This document shows positions 9,518 to 18,228 of a DNA stretch of 57,380 bases, piece after piece. This stretch comes from Vampirovibrio sp041737375 (lineage in GTDB: Bacteria > Cyanobacteriota > Vampirovibrionia > Vampirovibrionales > Vampirovibrionaceae), in the NCBI RefSeq assembly GCF_041737375.1, contig NZ_JBGSRV010000019.1, positions 1 to 57,380 on the forward strand, given 5' to 3'. The stretch's first letter is position 1, and the number at the start of each line of letters is the position of its first letter. Made by a program: the position numbers and the translations under genes. The notes under the pieces were generated by a model that saw nothing but the letters and a program-made list of their open reading frames with translations, was not told where the DNA came from and made no database searches.

Positions 9518-10192
9518 TTAAAGTCTTTGTGACCAGTTAAACGAATCGATATAGACGCCCAGTGGGTTCAGCATTATGGTTGCCTCATCCGTGGGTGGGC
9601 TGATGGCCAAGGTCACTGTGGCTTGCTGATTTTCTACGATACCCACCCGGCCATCTCGGCTCCGATGCGTTTCTTCCCATTCTAAGCGCCAAGTCTTCTC
9701 ACTGATGGGTTGCACGGAATTCACCTGGACACTGACCGATTCTTCTTGCGCCCGTTTAAAGGGTTCATGCTGGGTAAAGTAGTCGTTGATGGTGGCAAAG
9801 GCCGGGCCATTCTTATTGATGAACGCATAGGTTTCCTGAACCGCCCGCTTTTGAGCAGGAACATCCAGATACACACTGCGGGCATTTTCCACCCACTGAG
9901 CCAGTTGCGATTTGATGACAGCGGCATTGGGCGCGGCTGGAATATCGGCGCGTTGGACAGACGCCGTGCGGCCCAGCTTATCTACTTCTATGACATAAGG
10001 CACCAGCTTGTTTTGCGCCCCAATGTAAATCACGCCCAGCACAGCCACAATATTCAGGCTCAAGCTAATGAGCGCCGTTTTCTGCCAAACTTCTTTTTGG
10101 TGAATAAAACCGCCGTATTCCTCCTGCCATTGGCGCTTGGCCAGTTTGTGCATGGTCATCACGGCTTCTGTGTTGTTTTGTCGAGTGGCCAT
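9518..10192 (-). CDS. trbF: TrbF/VirB8 inner-membrane assembly protein
   Basis: At 224 residues this is the usual VirB8 size. A short cytoplasmic N-terminus is followed by one transmembrane helix (about 38-58, TALISLSLNIVAVLGVIYIG) and a periplasmic NTF2-like domain with YVIEVDKLGR and WRLEWEET. VirB8 proteins nucleate assembly of the secretion complex. The ATG overlaps the trbL stop (TAATG), so translation is coupled. Confidence 0.92.
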   Translation of the reverse strand: MATRQNNTEAVMTMHKLAKRQWQEEYGGFIHQKEVWQKTALISLSLNIVAVLGVIYIGAQNKLVPYVIEVDKLGRTASVQRADIPAAPNAAVIKSQLAQWVENARSVYLDVPAQKRAVQETYAFINKNGPAFATINDYFTQHEPFKRAQEESVSVQVNSVQPISEKTWRLEWEETHRSRDGRVGIVENQQATVTLAISPPTDEATIMLNPLGVYIDSFNWSQRL

Positions 10193-11427
10193 TAATTCTC
10201 CCCTCCAATGGCATTGCCTGTAAGTTCTTTATCTTTGAGATTGACTGAATTTTTCTCCTGGCGCATAGAAAAATTACCTGGCGGGGCACTGGTGGCAGGC
10301 CCCGGCATATATTGATTGAAACTGCCAGGCGTTATCCCCATCCCTTGCGAGAAAGCGTCGCTGGCGTGGTTGCCAGCGGCATTAGCCATATTGCTTGACG
10401 CATTGCCCAGGCTACTGGCGGCCCCTTTAAAGCCCATCAATCCAGCCCCGGCGCTTAAGCCACCCGTGGCCGTTGCGCCAGCAGCATTCAGCATGCCCAT
10501 GCCCACGTGCATTCCTGCCATGGAAGATTGCAGCATGGCCGCCCCAGAAGAGTAAGAAGCACCATTGAGCATCCCTTGAACCATTTCGGGGATCATTTTG
10601 GCCAAAGCTAAAAAGACAACGGAGCCACCGGCAATCCGCATGACCATCCCCAAATCGATAAAGCCTTGACTGGCGTCCACTTGTGCGTCCCATTGATGCA
10701 CCATTACCACGGCAAGCCCGACGATGAGGTGAATAACGAATAGTTTGGCACCTACGGCCACAATACCGAACAGGAAGCGTTGGGCAACGGTGCGCGTAAA
10801 GCGACTGCCTCCAAACCCTAGGAAAATGATGCCCGCATAGGTAAAAATATAACTTTCTACCAGAACGACCACTTGTAAAGCGGCAATCAGGGCAAAGCTA
10901 ATCAGCATGATAACCGCCCCAAAAGCCAAGGCAATGCTGTCTGTGAGGCGATCCAGCCGCATGGATTTCAAAATGGTGGTGACAATGTTTATCCCAGTGT
11001 CAAAAATATCTGTTGGCCCCAACCCTGATCCACCAATGCTATTGGCGGCGTCTCCGGCCAGGCGAAAACTTTGGATAATGGCGCTGGCCCAATCAGAGGA
11101 GTAAGTGATTAGGGCAAAGAAAAAACCAATGACGATTAATTGCTTGGCCAGGTTCAGCATCCAATCGCCTAAGTCGCCCTTATTCATGAGTAATTCAATG
11201 CCGCCCCATGCAAAATCGATCAGCACCAGCAGCCAAAAAACTTTTGTTGCAAATCCACGCAGAGGTGCTTCCCAGGCGCTGCTATTGCTAGCGTACTGCG
11301 ATAATATAGGGTCGATGAAATTGTCGTTAGTAGTTTGGGCAAAAGCCAAATTGCCGCTAATCAGCGGTATCAGAAGGACTATTAGCCACATCCACTTTGA
11401 ATAAATGATATTTTTGAAAGTTTGCAT
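10192..11427 (-). CDS. trbL: TrbL/VirB6 polytopic membrane protein
   Basis: The 411-residue protein has a signal-like first helix and five to six further membrane helices between residues 55 and 280 (for example VFWLLVLIDFAWGGIELL and LFVIHLIVGLAVVMV). A Gly/Ala/Ser/Met-rich cytoplasmic tail follows, as in TrbL/VirB6. It forms the inner-membrane part of the DNA and protein path. It sits between trbK and trbF, the Ti-plasmid order. Confidence 0.9.
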   Translation of the reverse strand: MQTFKNIIYSKWMWLIVLLIPLISGNLAFAQTTNDNFIDPILSQYASNSSAWEAPLRGFATKVFWLLVLIDFAWGGIELLMNKGDLGDWMLNLAKQLIVIGFFFALITYSSDWASAIIQSFRLAGDAANSIGGSGLGPTDIFDTGINIVTTILKSMRLDRLTDSIALAFGAVIMLISFALIAALQVVVLVESYIFTYAGIIFLGFGGSRFTRTVAQRFLFGIVAVGAKLFVIHLIVGLAVVMVHQWDAQVDASQGFIDLGMVMRIAGGSVVFLALAKMIPEMVQGMLNGASYSSGAAMLQSSMAGMHVGMGMLNAAGATATGGLSAGAGLMGFKGAASSLGNASSNMANAAGNHASDAFSQGMGITPGSFNQYMPGPATSAPPGNFSMRQEKNSVNLKDKELTGNAIGGEN

Positions 11428-11439
11428 ACGGGTTTTGCC

Positions 11440-11685
11440 CTAAAATCTCTTACCGTTGTTATTTGGAACGCGGTGGGTATTGTGAAAAATTGCGCTGTCG
11501 TTATGGGCTGGCTTTGCAATGCAAGGGGGGCAAACAAGCTGTTGCGCTTGGCAAATGGGTTGTGGTGAGGTTGGCAGGTGAGCCACTTGGTAAGTAACCC
11601 AGCTTGAAAGCAGTGTAGTTGCGCCCAGAGATAGGATTAAGACCCATAACTTAAAAGAGTAGGCTTGATTCAGCATTTCCATCAT
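11440..11685 (-). CDS. trbK: TrbK-position small membrane protein (possible entry exclusion)
   Basis: This 81-residue protein has one N-terminal transmembrane helix (about 12-32) and then a short external domain with three closely spaced cysteines (PICQAQQLVCPPC). The position between trbJ and trbL is that of trbK, whose product blocks entry of related plasmids in IncP and Ti systems. There is no lipobox like that of RP4 TrbK. The last ten residues, RVPNNNGKRF, are identical to the end of TrbJ encoded next door. Confidence 0.6.
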   Translation of the reverse strand: MMEMLNQAYSFKLWVLILSLGATTLLSSWVTYQVAHLPTSPQPICQAQQLVCPPCIAKPAHNDSAIFHNTHRVPNNNGKRF

Positions 11686-11693
11686 GATTTCCT

Positions 11694-12437
11694 TTAAAAC
11701 CTTTTACCGTTGTTGTTTGGAACTCGTTGCACATTGACAAACTGCTGGTGAGCCGCTTCAGCGGCATCTTCGCGATCCTGTTGCAACTGGTAGTAGTTGG
11801 CTTGCATAGCCAATTGGCTCATCATTAATTGGCGGAGCTTTTGGATTTGCTCAACCTGTTGCGCGGCCATCATATTGGCGATTTGAGCAGCTTGCATGCG
11901 CCCCTCGCTGCTTTGGCTCATGGCTTGTAGGCGCTGCATCAGGGCATGCTCATCTTGGAGGCCAGCGTTCTGTAGATTGGCTGCTTTTAAGGCATACAGC
12001 GCGTTATCGCTAGATTCTTGTGACCATTGATTGTATTTACTGCGCCAATCCAGATTTTTAGAGGCTGCGTATCCTTGATAGCCTTGATACCGCTTGGCAA
12101 ATTGAGCGTCCAGGTTCCCGGCGGAATAGGCCAGGGCTTTGCTTTGTTGTAAGAGATGGGACAAGCGTTGCAGTTGGCCTGCGCCATTGCCCCAGACCTG
12201 ATTTTTGACGCCCACGGTGTTTTGCAGCATATTCTGATACTGCTCAACCTGGTTTTTAATCTGTACGGCCTGATTGGCCAACTGCTTGGCCATGCTGAGC
12301 TTGTTGGCCAATTGCGTGTATTCTGTGCCGCAGTTGACGCAGTACATAGCCCCAGCGCTATAGGATGGGGCCGGATGCTTACCAGCGGCCAATAAAATCA
12401 TCGATAAGGCGGCAGCACTAACCAGCCAGCGTTTCAT
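11694..12437 (-). CDS. trbJ: TrbJ/VirB5 pilus-associated protein
   Basis: The 247-residue protein has a signal peptide (MKRWLVSAAALSMILLAAG), then a Gln-rich, almost all-helical body typical of TrbJ (QLANKLSMAKQLANQAVQIKNQ and QVEQIQKLRQLMMSQLAMQA). VirB5 proteins sit at the pilus tip. CVNCGTE after the signal peptide matches the conserved TrbJ cysteine pair. The start lies 20 bp inside the end of trbE. The C-terminus RVPNNNGKRF is shared with the TrbK-position protein. Confidence 0.88.
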   Translation of the reverse strand: MKRWLVSAAALSMILLAAGKHPAPSYSAGAMYCVNCGTEYTQLANKLSMAKQLANQAVQIKNQVEQYQNMLQNTVGVKNQVWGNGAGQLQRLSHLLQQSKALAYSAGNLDAQFAKRYQGYQGYAASKNLDWRSKYNQWSQESSDNALYALKAANLQNAGLQDEHALMQRLQAMSQSSEGRMQAAQIANMMAAQQVEQIQKLRQLMMSQLAMQANYYQLQQDREDAAEAAHQQFVNVQRVPNNNGKRF

Positions 12438-14898
12438 AGTCCACTCCTCTCTCTTTTAGCCAGACATAAGGCCATTGTTGACCATGCGATGCTTTGAGCT
12501 GACGCAGGTGGGCCAGCTTTTCTTTATCAGAAACCGCCACAAACGATAAGGCAACTGGCCCCAAACCCAAGTCAAACAAGCGTTTTCCTTCTGGGGAAAC
12601 AAAATAATACTGCCGCTTTTTGATGGCCGTTTTCAGGATGCCGATTTCTGTATCGTTCAAGCCCATCATGGCATAGAGATCCCGTGGGCCTGGATGCTCA
12701 GAGGTGCCAGTCTTATCCGCCTCTTCATTGGGCAGCAGAATTTTGGTGGGGCAGCTTTCGATCAATACATCATAAATTTTGGATTGCACGGCATCCGAAA
12801 GGCTTTGGGTGGCCATGACCACGGCACAGTTTTTCTTTCTCAGTTCCTTGAGCCAATGCCGGATTTTCTCGCGGAATACCGGATGACCCAGCATGATCCA
12901 AGCTTCATCCAGGAGCAATAGTGCCGGTTGTCCTTTTAGGGATTTTTCAAAGCGTCGGAACAGGTAAAGCAGCACAGGGATGGCAATGGGTTCTTTCATG
13001 CCCATTAGTTCTTCAATCTCAAAGACCGTAAAAGCGCTCGATTTCAGCCCATCTTCCCGTGCATCCAGCAATTCACCGTATGGCCCTCGTAAGGTATAGC
13101 TTTCCAAGGCCAGCTTCAGGTCATCCCCAGGGCCGGTTTTTTGTAGTGTCATCAGATAATCGGTTAAGGTGCGCTCATGGGGGGCTTGGGTTTCCCGCAA
13201 TAATTGCATGGCGCGGTGGATTTCGCTTTTTTGTTCTGCGGTTGGCTTTTTGCCGGTACTGATTTCATACAGACTTTGAATCCATTCCTGCGCCCAAATC
13301 ATGTCGGAATCCGAATCGATTTCAGCCAGGGGAGCAAAAGCCAGGGTTTGGTAGTCACCGCCAATGTCATAATGTTGGCCGCCACAAGCTTCCGCTAGGG
13401 TCCACATGGAACGGCCCTTGTCAAAGGCCGTAATAGTGGCATTGGGATACCGCTGAAATTGAGCAGCCAGAGTGGCCAGCAAAACCGATTTTCCCGCCCC
13501 GGTTGGCCCCAGAATCAGCGTATGGCCCAAGTCTTCCACATGCAGGTTGAAGCGAAAGGGGGTGGAGCCTGTGGTGACCGTGTGCATCAAGGGTGGTAGA
13601 TCAGGTGGGTTCAGCGGGTTGGGGCAAAACTTATGTCCTGCCCAGATATTGGTGATGGGCACCATGTTAGCCAGGTGCGTGGAATGAATCAGTGTGCGGC
13701 GCACGTTGTGAATTTTGTGACCCGGTAGAGTCCCCAGCCATGCTTCCAAGCAGTTGATGCCTTCTAACCGACTGTTAAAGCCCAACCGTTTGATTTCACG
13801 AGTGGCCAGCCGAGCGTTTTCCAAGACCGTGGCCCTGTCTGACCCCATTAGGACGATGGTTTGGGTGCAGTAGCCAAAGGCCATCCGCCCGCTATGAACG
13901 TCCGCCATGACCTCTTGCACATCCAATGTCAATTCCAGGGCATTTTTATTGATCATGCCGCCACCCAGCTTAAAAATTTGCCGCAGTGGACTCTTGATCT
14001 GCTGCTCAATTTGCATACCCAGCTTTTTCAGGGTGCCAATGGCTTCATGGCTGTCGAGGTAAATCATGCGCGTGACCCAACGGTAAGTCATTGGCAAATG
14101 ATTCAAGGCTTCCAGAATATTGGGGTAGGAAGCGTTGGGTTGCCCGGTCAGGCTGACACAAGCCATAAAGGTGTCCCCCACCTTCAGGACATCGCCTACA
14201 AACAATTCTTGCCCCAACATTTGATCCAGATACATGGGGCAGTGCGGCAAATTAATGGGATGATATTCCCCGCTGATACTGAAATTCAGGAAGTTGATCA
14301 GGTCATCCCGCAGATGGAGCAAGCCGTGTGAGTCGATGATTTCATAGCTTTCCATGCGGCGCACAGAAAGAACGCTGCTGACGGCATCGATAAAACTTTC
14401 CAGGGTGCGCTCAAAGTAGGCGATGTTGGCCTCTAGTGAGGTGTTGAGCTTTTCCTGCTTGTTCTTGTAAAAAATGTTGTTGAGTTTGGCGTTATCCAAG
14501 GCCGGTGGATGGTAGGTGATGACCAGGATGTTGGTGGACTCAAAGTGATTGCCAACTGCCTCAAAGTGCTGGCGACGCTCTTGCTCAATGAGGCGTGTAA
14601 TCGGTTCCTGAAAATGGGAGTTGTTGAGATCAGGATAGCTGGCCGCAGGCTTTCTAACTACTTCATGGCTGGTCATCCAGCCGCCGGAAAAATGGCTGGT
14701 GATGGCATTATTGAGAATATTAGCGGCATAATTCCGGTTGTTAGGTGTCATGGCCGCAATATCCTGACCTTTTATTTCGCAAGCCGTGGTCAGGGAGCCA
14801 TCCTTATTCAGAATGACCGCATTGGCTACCCGCGCCAGCGCGTTCAAAAAATGATCCAGGCCGTGTGGGTTGCTCTTAAACAAGTCAGTGGGCTGCAT
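12418..14898 (-). CDS. trbE: TrbE/VirB4 conjugation ATPase
   Basis: At 826 residues this matches TrbE. The N-terminal VirB4 domain is followed by a RecA-like ATPase with Walker A LGPTGAGKS at about residue 460 and Walker B LLLLDEAWIMLG near 660, then ATQSLSDAV and the C-terminal ILLPNEEAD motif. VirB4 powers pilus assembly and substrate transfer at the inner membrane. Its 3' end overlaps trbJ by 20 bp. It lies 9 bp downstream of trbD. Confidence 0.95.
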   Translation of the reverse strand: MQPTDLFKSNPHGLDHFLNALARVANAVILNKDGSLTTACEIKGQDIAAMTPNNRNYAANILNNAITSHFSGGWMTSHEVVRKPAASYPDLNNSHFQEPITRLIEQERRQHFEAVGNHFESTNILVITYHPPALDNAKLNNIFYKNKQEKLNTSLEANIAYFERTLESFIDAVSSVLSVRRMESYEIIDSHGLLHLRDDLINFLNFSISGEYHPINLPHCPMYLDQMLGQELFVGDVLKVGDTFMACVSLTGQPNASYPNILEALNHLPMTYRWVTRMIYLDSHEAIGTLKKLGMQIEQQIKSPLRQIFKLGGGMINKNALELTLDVQEVMADVHSGRMAFGYCTQTIVLMGSDRATVLENARLATREIKRLGFNSRLEGINCLEAWLGTLPGHKIHNVRRTLIHSTHLANMVPITNIWAGHKFCPNPLNPPDLPPLMHTVTTGSTPFRFNLHVEDLGHTLILGPTGAGKSVLLATLAAQFQRYPNATITAFDKGRSMWTLAEACGGQHYDIGGDYQTLAFAPLAEIDSDSDMIWAQEWIQSLYEISTGKKPTAEQKSEIHRAMQLLRETQAPHERTLTDYLMTLQKTGPGDDLKLALESYTLRGPYGELLDAREDGLKSSAFTVFEIEELMGMKEPIAIPVLLYLFRRFEKSLKGQPALLLLDEAWIMLGHPVFREKIRHWLKELRKKNCAVVMATQSLSDAVQSKIYDVLIESCPTKILLPNEEADKTGTSEHPGPRDLYAMMGLNDTEIGILKTAIKKRQYYFVSPEGKRLFDLGLGPVALSFVAVSDKEKLAHLRQLKASHGQQWPYVWLKERGVDYETLAG

Positions 14899-14907
14899 AC
14901 GGATTCC

Positions 14908-15195
14908 TTATGATGGGTAACTGGCCCGCGATTGTGCCGGGTAATAGGCTTGATAACGCACCCGGCGCAAATAAATGGTGCTCAGATCTGGGTCATGCTT
15001 GGCCATGCGACGCAGTAGCGCTACAGAAACCAGCCATAACAGCAGGCCCAGTCCGATTTTGACTAGACTAATGTCAGACAGGATCACAATCAAAGCGCTG
15101 ACGATGACCAGGATGACGAGCTTGCGCTCGCCACTCAAAAGCAAATGAGGTCGATTGAGCGCTGGGGAGAAGGGTGTTTGGTTCAATCCAATCAT
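14908..15195 (-). CDS. trbD: TrbD/VirB3 inner-membrane protein
   Basis: The 95-residue protein has the conserved N-terminus (TPFSPALNRPHLLLSGERK) and two adjacent transmembrane helices (about 30-65), as in TrbD/VirB3 proteins that associate with VirB4. It overlaps the trbC stop by one base, and its short C-terminus (YLRRVRYQAYYPAQSRA) is typical of TrbD. Confidence 0.9.
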   Translation of the reverse strand: MIGLNQTPFSPALNRPHLLLSGERKLVILVIVSALIVILSDISLVKIGLGLLLWLVSVALLRRMAKHDPDLSTIYLRRVRYQAYYPAQSRASYPS

Positions 15196-15545
15196 TAGCC
15201 CAACCCAGTGCCCACATTGAAAAGTTGTTGAACGAAGGGCCGAGCAGAAGCCAACACTGAACCGGCCAAGACCATCACCACCATTGAGCGGACAAACCCG
15301 TTAATTTCTCCGCCGGTCATAAAGCCCCAGACGCCGCCGACCATACCAATCAAGACCATGCCCAATGCAATCGGCCCTAAAAAGCTATTCACTATGGTTG
15401 CAATGGGGGCTTCCCAAGGCAGTCCCGCACCGCCTGGGCTTGTGGCATGGGCGACTTCGGGAAACAGGATGCTGACTGTGATAAGCCCGCTTGCTAGTAG
15501 CATGGGCATGCACTGCGTTAAATGTTTCAGCTTTTTATCATTCAT
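15195..15545 (-). CDS. trbC: TrbC/VirB2 pilin precursor
   Basis: The 116-residue precursor has a signal sequence ending near HATSPGG, then two hydrophobic helices separated by a short basic/polar loop (TGGEINGFVRS), as in VirB2/TrbC pilins. In RP4, TrbC is trimmed and cyclised by the TraF peptidase; a TraF homologue is encoded at 56324-56872, so the same maturation is likely. AGAGGAT serves as a weak ribosome binding site. Confidence 0.9.
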   Translation of the reverse strand: MNDKKLKHLTQCMPMLLASGLITVSILFPEVAHATSPGGAGLPWEAPIATIVNSFLGPIALGMVLIGMVGGVWGFMTGGEINGFVRSMVVMVLAGSVLASARPFVQQLFNVGTGLG

Positions 15546-15573
15546 ACTCTTATCCTCTCTGATTTTCTCTTAT

Positions 15574-16611
15574 TTACTCTGTCTCAATCCTTTGGGTCTG
15601 ATATTGATGGTTGTGATAGCCATCCACCGTGAGTAACTCTTTCACTTGGCGTCCAGTCGCCGTTTTTTCGATGTAGACAATGGCATCCACGGCTTCCGCA
15701 ATCAGCGAACGCATGGGGGACTGTGTGGCCACTTCTAATAATTGCTCCAGGCGCAGAAATGCGCCTTGGGCGCTATTGGCATGAAGGGAAGCCACCCCGC
15801 CAGGATGGCCCGTGGACCAAGCGGTTAGTAAATCAAACGCTTCTGGCCCACGGACTTCACCCACTAGAATCCGATCTGGACGATGGCGTAAGGTGGTTTT
15901 AACCAAGGCTTGCAGAGGCACTTCTCGGCTGCTTTTCATCTGGATGACGTTTTCTGCTTGGCATTGCAATTCCACCGTATCTTCCAGCACGATGAGCCGG
16001 TGCTGGGGACTCACTTGGGCGATTTCGGCGATAACTGCGTTAATCAAGGTGGTTTTGCCGGATGAGGTGCCACCCACCACCAAAATATTCTTTCGTTCGA
16101 GTACCCACTGAGCGACGATGGCCCGCTGTTGAATGGTCATGACTCCTTGGGCTACATAATCATCCAGGGAAAAGATTTGGAGTGCCCGCCGCCGGATGCT
16201 GATAATGGGGGCGCTGACTACTGGTGGAATGGCCGCAGAGAACCGAGAGCCGTCGTTGAACTCACCTTCAAAAATGGGACTGGCCTCAGTGATGGAAGCA
16301 CCCATAACGGAAGCTACCACCTTGATGAGCGATTCAGCGTTGAAGCGATCTATAGTCCCGATTTGGCGGATGCCGGATTGAAGGTCGTCTACCAGGAGTT
16401 TCCCATCTGGGTTCACCATAATTTCAATGATGCTTGGATCGCTAAAGCAGGCTTGCATACAAGGCGGCATATGCTTCCAAATGCGCTCATTCTGACGTTT
16501 ATGTACCTCTATAGTTGAGGCGCTCTCCAATGCCAAATCCTGAAGCAACCCAAATTTCCCCAGCTTAAAAAGCTCGCCAAACAGAAACGAAACTACTCTA
16601 TGCTTTGCCAA
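15574..16611 (-). CDS. trbB: TrbB/VirB11 secretion ATPase
   Basis: This is a hexameric traffic ATPase with Walker A VVGGTSSGKTTL near residue 175, VLEDTVELQ, and RILVGEVRGPEAFDLLTAWSTGH (Walker B and His box). The N-terminal domain carries DPSIIEIMVNPDGKL. The longest frame starts with TTG at 16611, only about 8 nt from the predicted transcript start. An internal TTG at 16530, preceded by AGGAT, would give a family-typical length and may be the true start. First gene of the trb operon. Confidence 0.92.
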   Translation of the reverse strand: MAKHRVVSFLFGELFKLGKFGLLQDLALESASTIEVHKRQNERIWKHMPPCMQACFSDPSIIEIMVNPDGKLLVDDLQSGIRQIGTIDRFNAESLIKVVASVMGASITEASPIFEGEFNDGSRFSAAIPPVVSAPIISIRRRALQIFSLDDYVAQGVMTIQQRAIVAQWVLERKNILVVGGTSSGKTTLINAVIAEIAQVSPQHRLIVLEDTVELQCQAENVIQMKSSREVPLQALVKTTLRHRPDRILVGEVRGPEAFDLLTAWSTGHPGGVASLHANSAQGAFLRLEQLLEVATQSPMRSLIAEAVDAIVYIEKTATGRQVKELLTVDGYHNHQYQTQRIETE

Positions 16612-16625
16612 TTTATTTACAAAAG

Positions 16626-16654
16626 ACTTTAAGCAAAGACCTGAAGGTTGTCAA
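16626..16654 (-). promoter_or_regulatory. Predicted sigma70 promoter of the trb operon
   Basis: On the minus strand TTGACA (16649-16654) is separated by 17 bp from TAAAGT (16626-16631). The start would be near 16619, just in front of trbB. It lies between trbB and the double-HTH regulator gene, a likely controller. Confidence 0.6.
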
Positions 16655-16703
16655 TATAGGCATGTGTTAAAAAATATTGCTGCTGCCAGGAAATATATAG
16701 CGC

Positions 16704-17240
16704 TTACAACAAAGGGCTTTCTGTCGGGGGTAGTTGGAAAATGGTATAGAGCGGCACTCCAAACAGATGAGCCAGAGGCAAAATTTTATCTAAGGTGATA
16801 TTACAGAGCTGGCGCTCCAGCTCAGAGGTGGTGGCATAGCCTGACAGTTCATCCACTTCCTGTTGGGTATAGCCCGCTTCTTTGCGGAGTCGTTTGACGT
16901 TCTCTGCCACCAATTGCCGCTCCAGCGATGCGGGCTTAGCTTGATCAATCAGATTTTTATAGCTCAACCATTCCTGAACATTGTTGAGATCCCAAAACTT
17001 ATTAAAATTCGGGTTCAGTAGGGCATAGAGCGGGACCTGAACGGCATGAGAAAGCTTGGTCATAGAATCCAGACTGATGTTATAGGTGAGTCGTTCCACC
17101 CCTGAGATATAGGTAACTGTGATGCCCGTTTTATCACTAAGGGTTTGCAAGGTATAACCTGCAAATAACCGGGCTTCTTTTAAATTTTTCGCAAACACTT
17201 TGCGTTCAACTGGAAGGGATTTCTTCTCCAGTTTCGGCAT
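16704..17240 (-). CDS. Double XRE-type helix-turn-helix regulator
   Basis: This 178-residue protein is two Cro/C1-type HTH domains in tandem: one at about 18-75 (NLKEARLFAGYTLQTLSDKTG ... ISGVERLTYNISLDSMTKL) and one at about 112-170 (NVKRLRKEAGYTQQEVDELSG ... SELERQLCNITLDKILPLA). Both end in the same VPLYALL or VPLYTIF pattern, so the gene arose by internal duplication. It lies directly upstream of the trb promoter on the same strand and probably regulates transfer; this is inference. Confidence 0.8.
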   Translation of the reverse strand: MPKLEKKSLPVERKVFAKNLKEARLFAGYTLQTLSDKTGITVTYISGVERLTYNISLDSMTKLSHAVQVPLYALLNPNFNKFWDLNNVQEWLSYKNLIDQAKPASLERQLVAENVKRLRKEAGYTQQEVDELSGYATTSELERQLCNITLDKILPLAHLFGVPLYTIFQLPPTESPLL

Positions 17241-17423
17241 TCAAGTTTCCAATCTAATCCGAAGCCTGCGTGAATGGCAGGCGGCTCCCGCCTACTGCTC
17301 CACTTTTCAGCCCCGGATAAGCCTATCTCTCTATCATGACTGATTATTAGATCTTTCAGATTGTGATTGCAAGGGGTAAAGCTGTCCTTTTCCATTAGCA
17401 GCTCAAGTTTTTTTTGAACATTC

Positions 17424-18080
17424 TCAGCCAGGATTGACGGCCCAGATTTTTGGAAAGGTATCCAGTTCAACAGCCATTGATTTTAAAGGCGCCCCTAAGT
17501 CCCCTAGAATACCGAGTAAGGTTTGATAATCATCATAAAGGGTCTGCCGGTTCCAAATCGCCTCTTGATGCGCTATGCGGTTCCGAATGACCCGCACCCG
17601 ATCCAATTGTGCGTAAGCTTGCTTAGGTGACAACTTCGGATTGTCTTGGAAAACGGTTCTCATGGGTTTTTCTTTACGCTGCCAGATAACCGGATGATAG
17701 TGCGACTTGAAAAGGCTGATCCAGAAACCGAAGTTCAACTCAGCCACAAGCTTTGGATGGCTCCATTGCCCGTTTTCCCGGAGGAGCTTTTGTTTTGCCT
17801 TTAAAACGGCATCCTGCTCTGGATTAGGAAATCCTTGGTTGATCATCCGAGGTGTTCTAATCCAATAGGTGCCCTCTTTCTCAAGCCAGTGTAATCCGTA
17901 TAGCTGAGTCAAAGCGGCATCCATTTGATTTCGTAAACCTACTTCCAAAAGGGAAAGCGAAGGATACAACGCTTGGGACAGGGCCAAATTCCATTTATAT
18001 CTCGCAAAAACGAGGGACTCTGGGCTTTTCCCAAGTCCATAGGCTTTAAGACGGGGCTGAGAGAGCAAATTGATTAGCAT
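17424..18080 (-). CDS. Abi-family HEPN protein (AbiD/AbiF-like)
   Basis: This 218-residue protein matches the Abi_2 family. It opens with LLSQPRLKAYGL and LFARYKWNLALSQALYPSLSLLEVGLRNQMD, has LVAELNFGFWISLF in the middle, and near residue 165 has RNRIAHQEAIW, the R-x4-H HEPN ribonuclease motif. Such proteins cut RNA in abortive phage defence or as toxins, and members are reported next to conserved non-coding RNAs. Here a promoter and hairpin for a short RNA lie directly upstream on the opposite strand. The 343 bp to the next start at 17240 include the end of this gene and about 180 bp of apparently non-coding DNA. Confidence 0.8.
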   Translation of the reverse strand: MLINLLSQPRLKAYGLGKSPESLVFARYKWNLALSQALYPSLSLLEVGLRNQMDAALTQLYGLHWLEKEGTYWIRTPRMINQGFPNPEQDAVLKAKQKLLRENGQWSHPKLVAELNFGFWISLFKSHYHPVIWQRKEKPMRTVFQDNPKLSPKQAYAQLDRVRVIRNRIAHQEAIWNRQTLYDDYQTLLGILGDLGAPLKSMAVELDTFPKIWAVNPG

Positions 18081-18081
18081 C

Positions 18082-18110
18082 TTGGATTCTCATAAAAATA
18101 CTGCTATAAT
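18082..18110 (+). promoter_or_regulatory. Promoter of a short RNA upstream of the Abi gene
   Basis: On the plus strand TTGGAT (18082-18087) and a perfect TATAAT (18105-18110) are 17 bp apart. No plus-strand gene follows, only a hairpin and a T-run. Confidence 0.6.
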
Positions 18111-18116
18111 CATAGG

Positions 18117-18176
18117 GTATGCCCCGGTCTTCTTCCTAGCGCTTTGCGTTTATAGATGCCGGGGATATGTTTTTTT
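18117..18176 (+). ncRNA. Candidate structured small RNA divergent from the Abi/HEPN gene
   Basis: A transcript of about 60 nt is predicted from the promoter at 18082-18110. CCCCGG (18122-18127) pairs with CCGGGG (18159-18164), extended past one bulge by TAT/ATA, and the loop holds a second small stem AGCGC-TTT-GCGTT. Seven T residues follow (18170-18176), making the hairpin a terminator as well. It starts about 37 bp from the Abi start and runs the other way. AbiF-type HEPN proteins are known to be accompanied by structured RNAs, so this could be an antitoxin RNA; the minus strand folds similarly and cannot be excluded. Confidence 0.5.
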
Positions 18177-18228
18177 AAAGGGGGGTATTGAAGTAGAAAG
18201 CGATGCTGGATTGATTTTATCTTTGGAA

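Noticed and set aside
17180..17470. Minus-strand 96-codon ORF between the double-HTH gene and the Abi gene
   Set aside because: It overlaps both neighbours, has no ribosome binding site and the peptide lacks a recognisable fold; one short stretch recalls an HTH start but not enough for a call.
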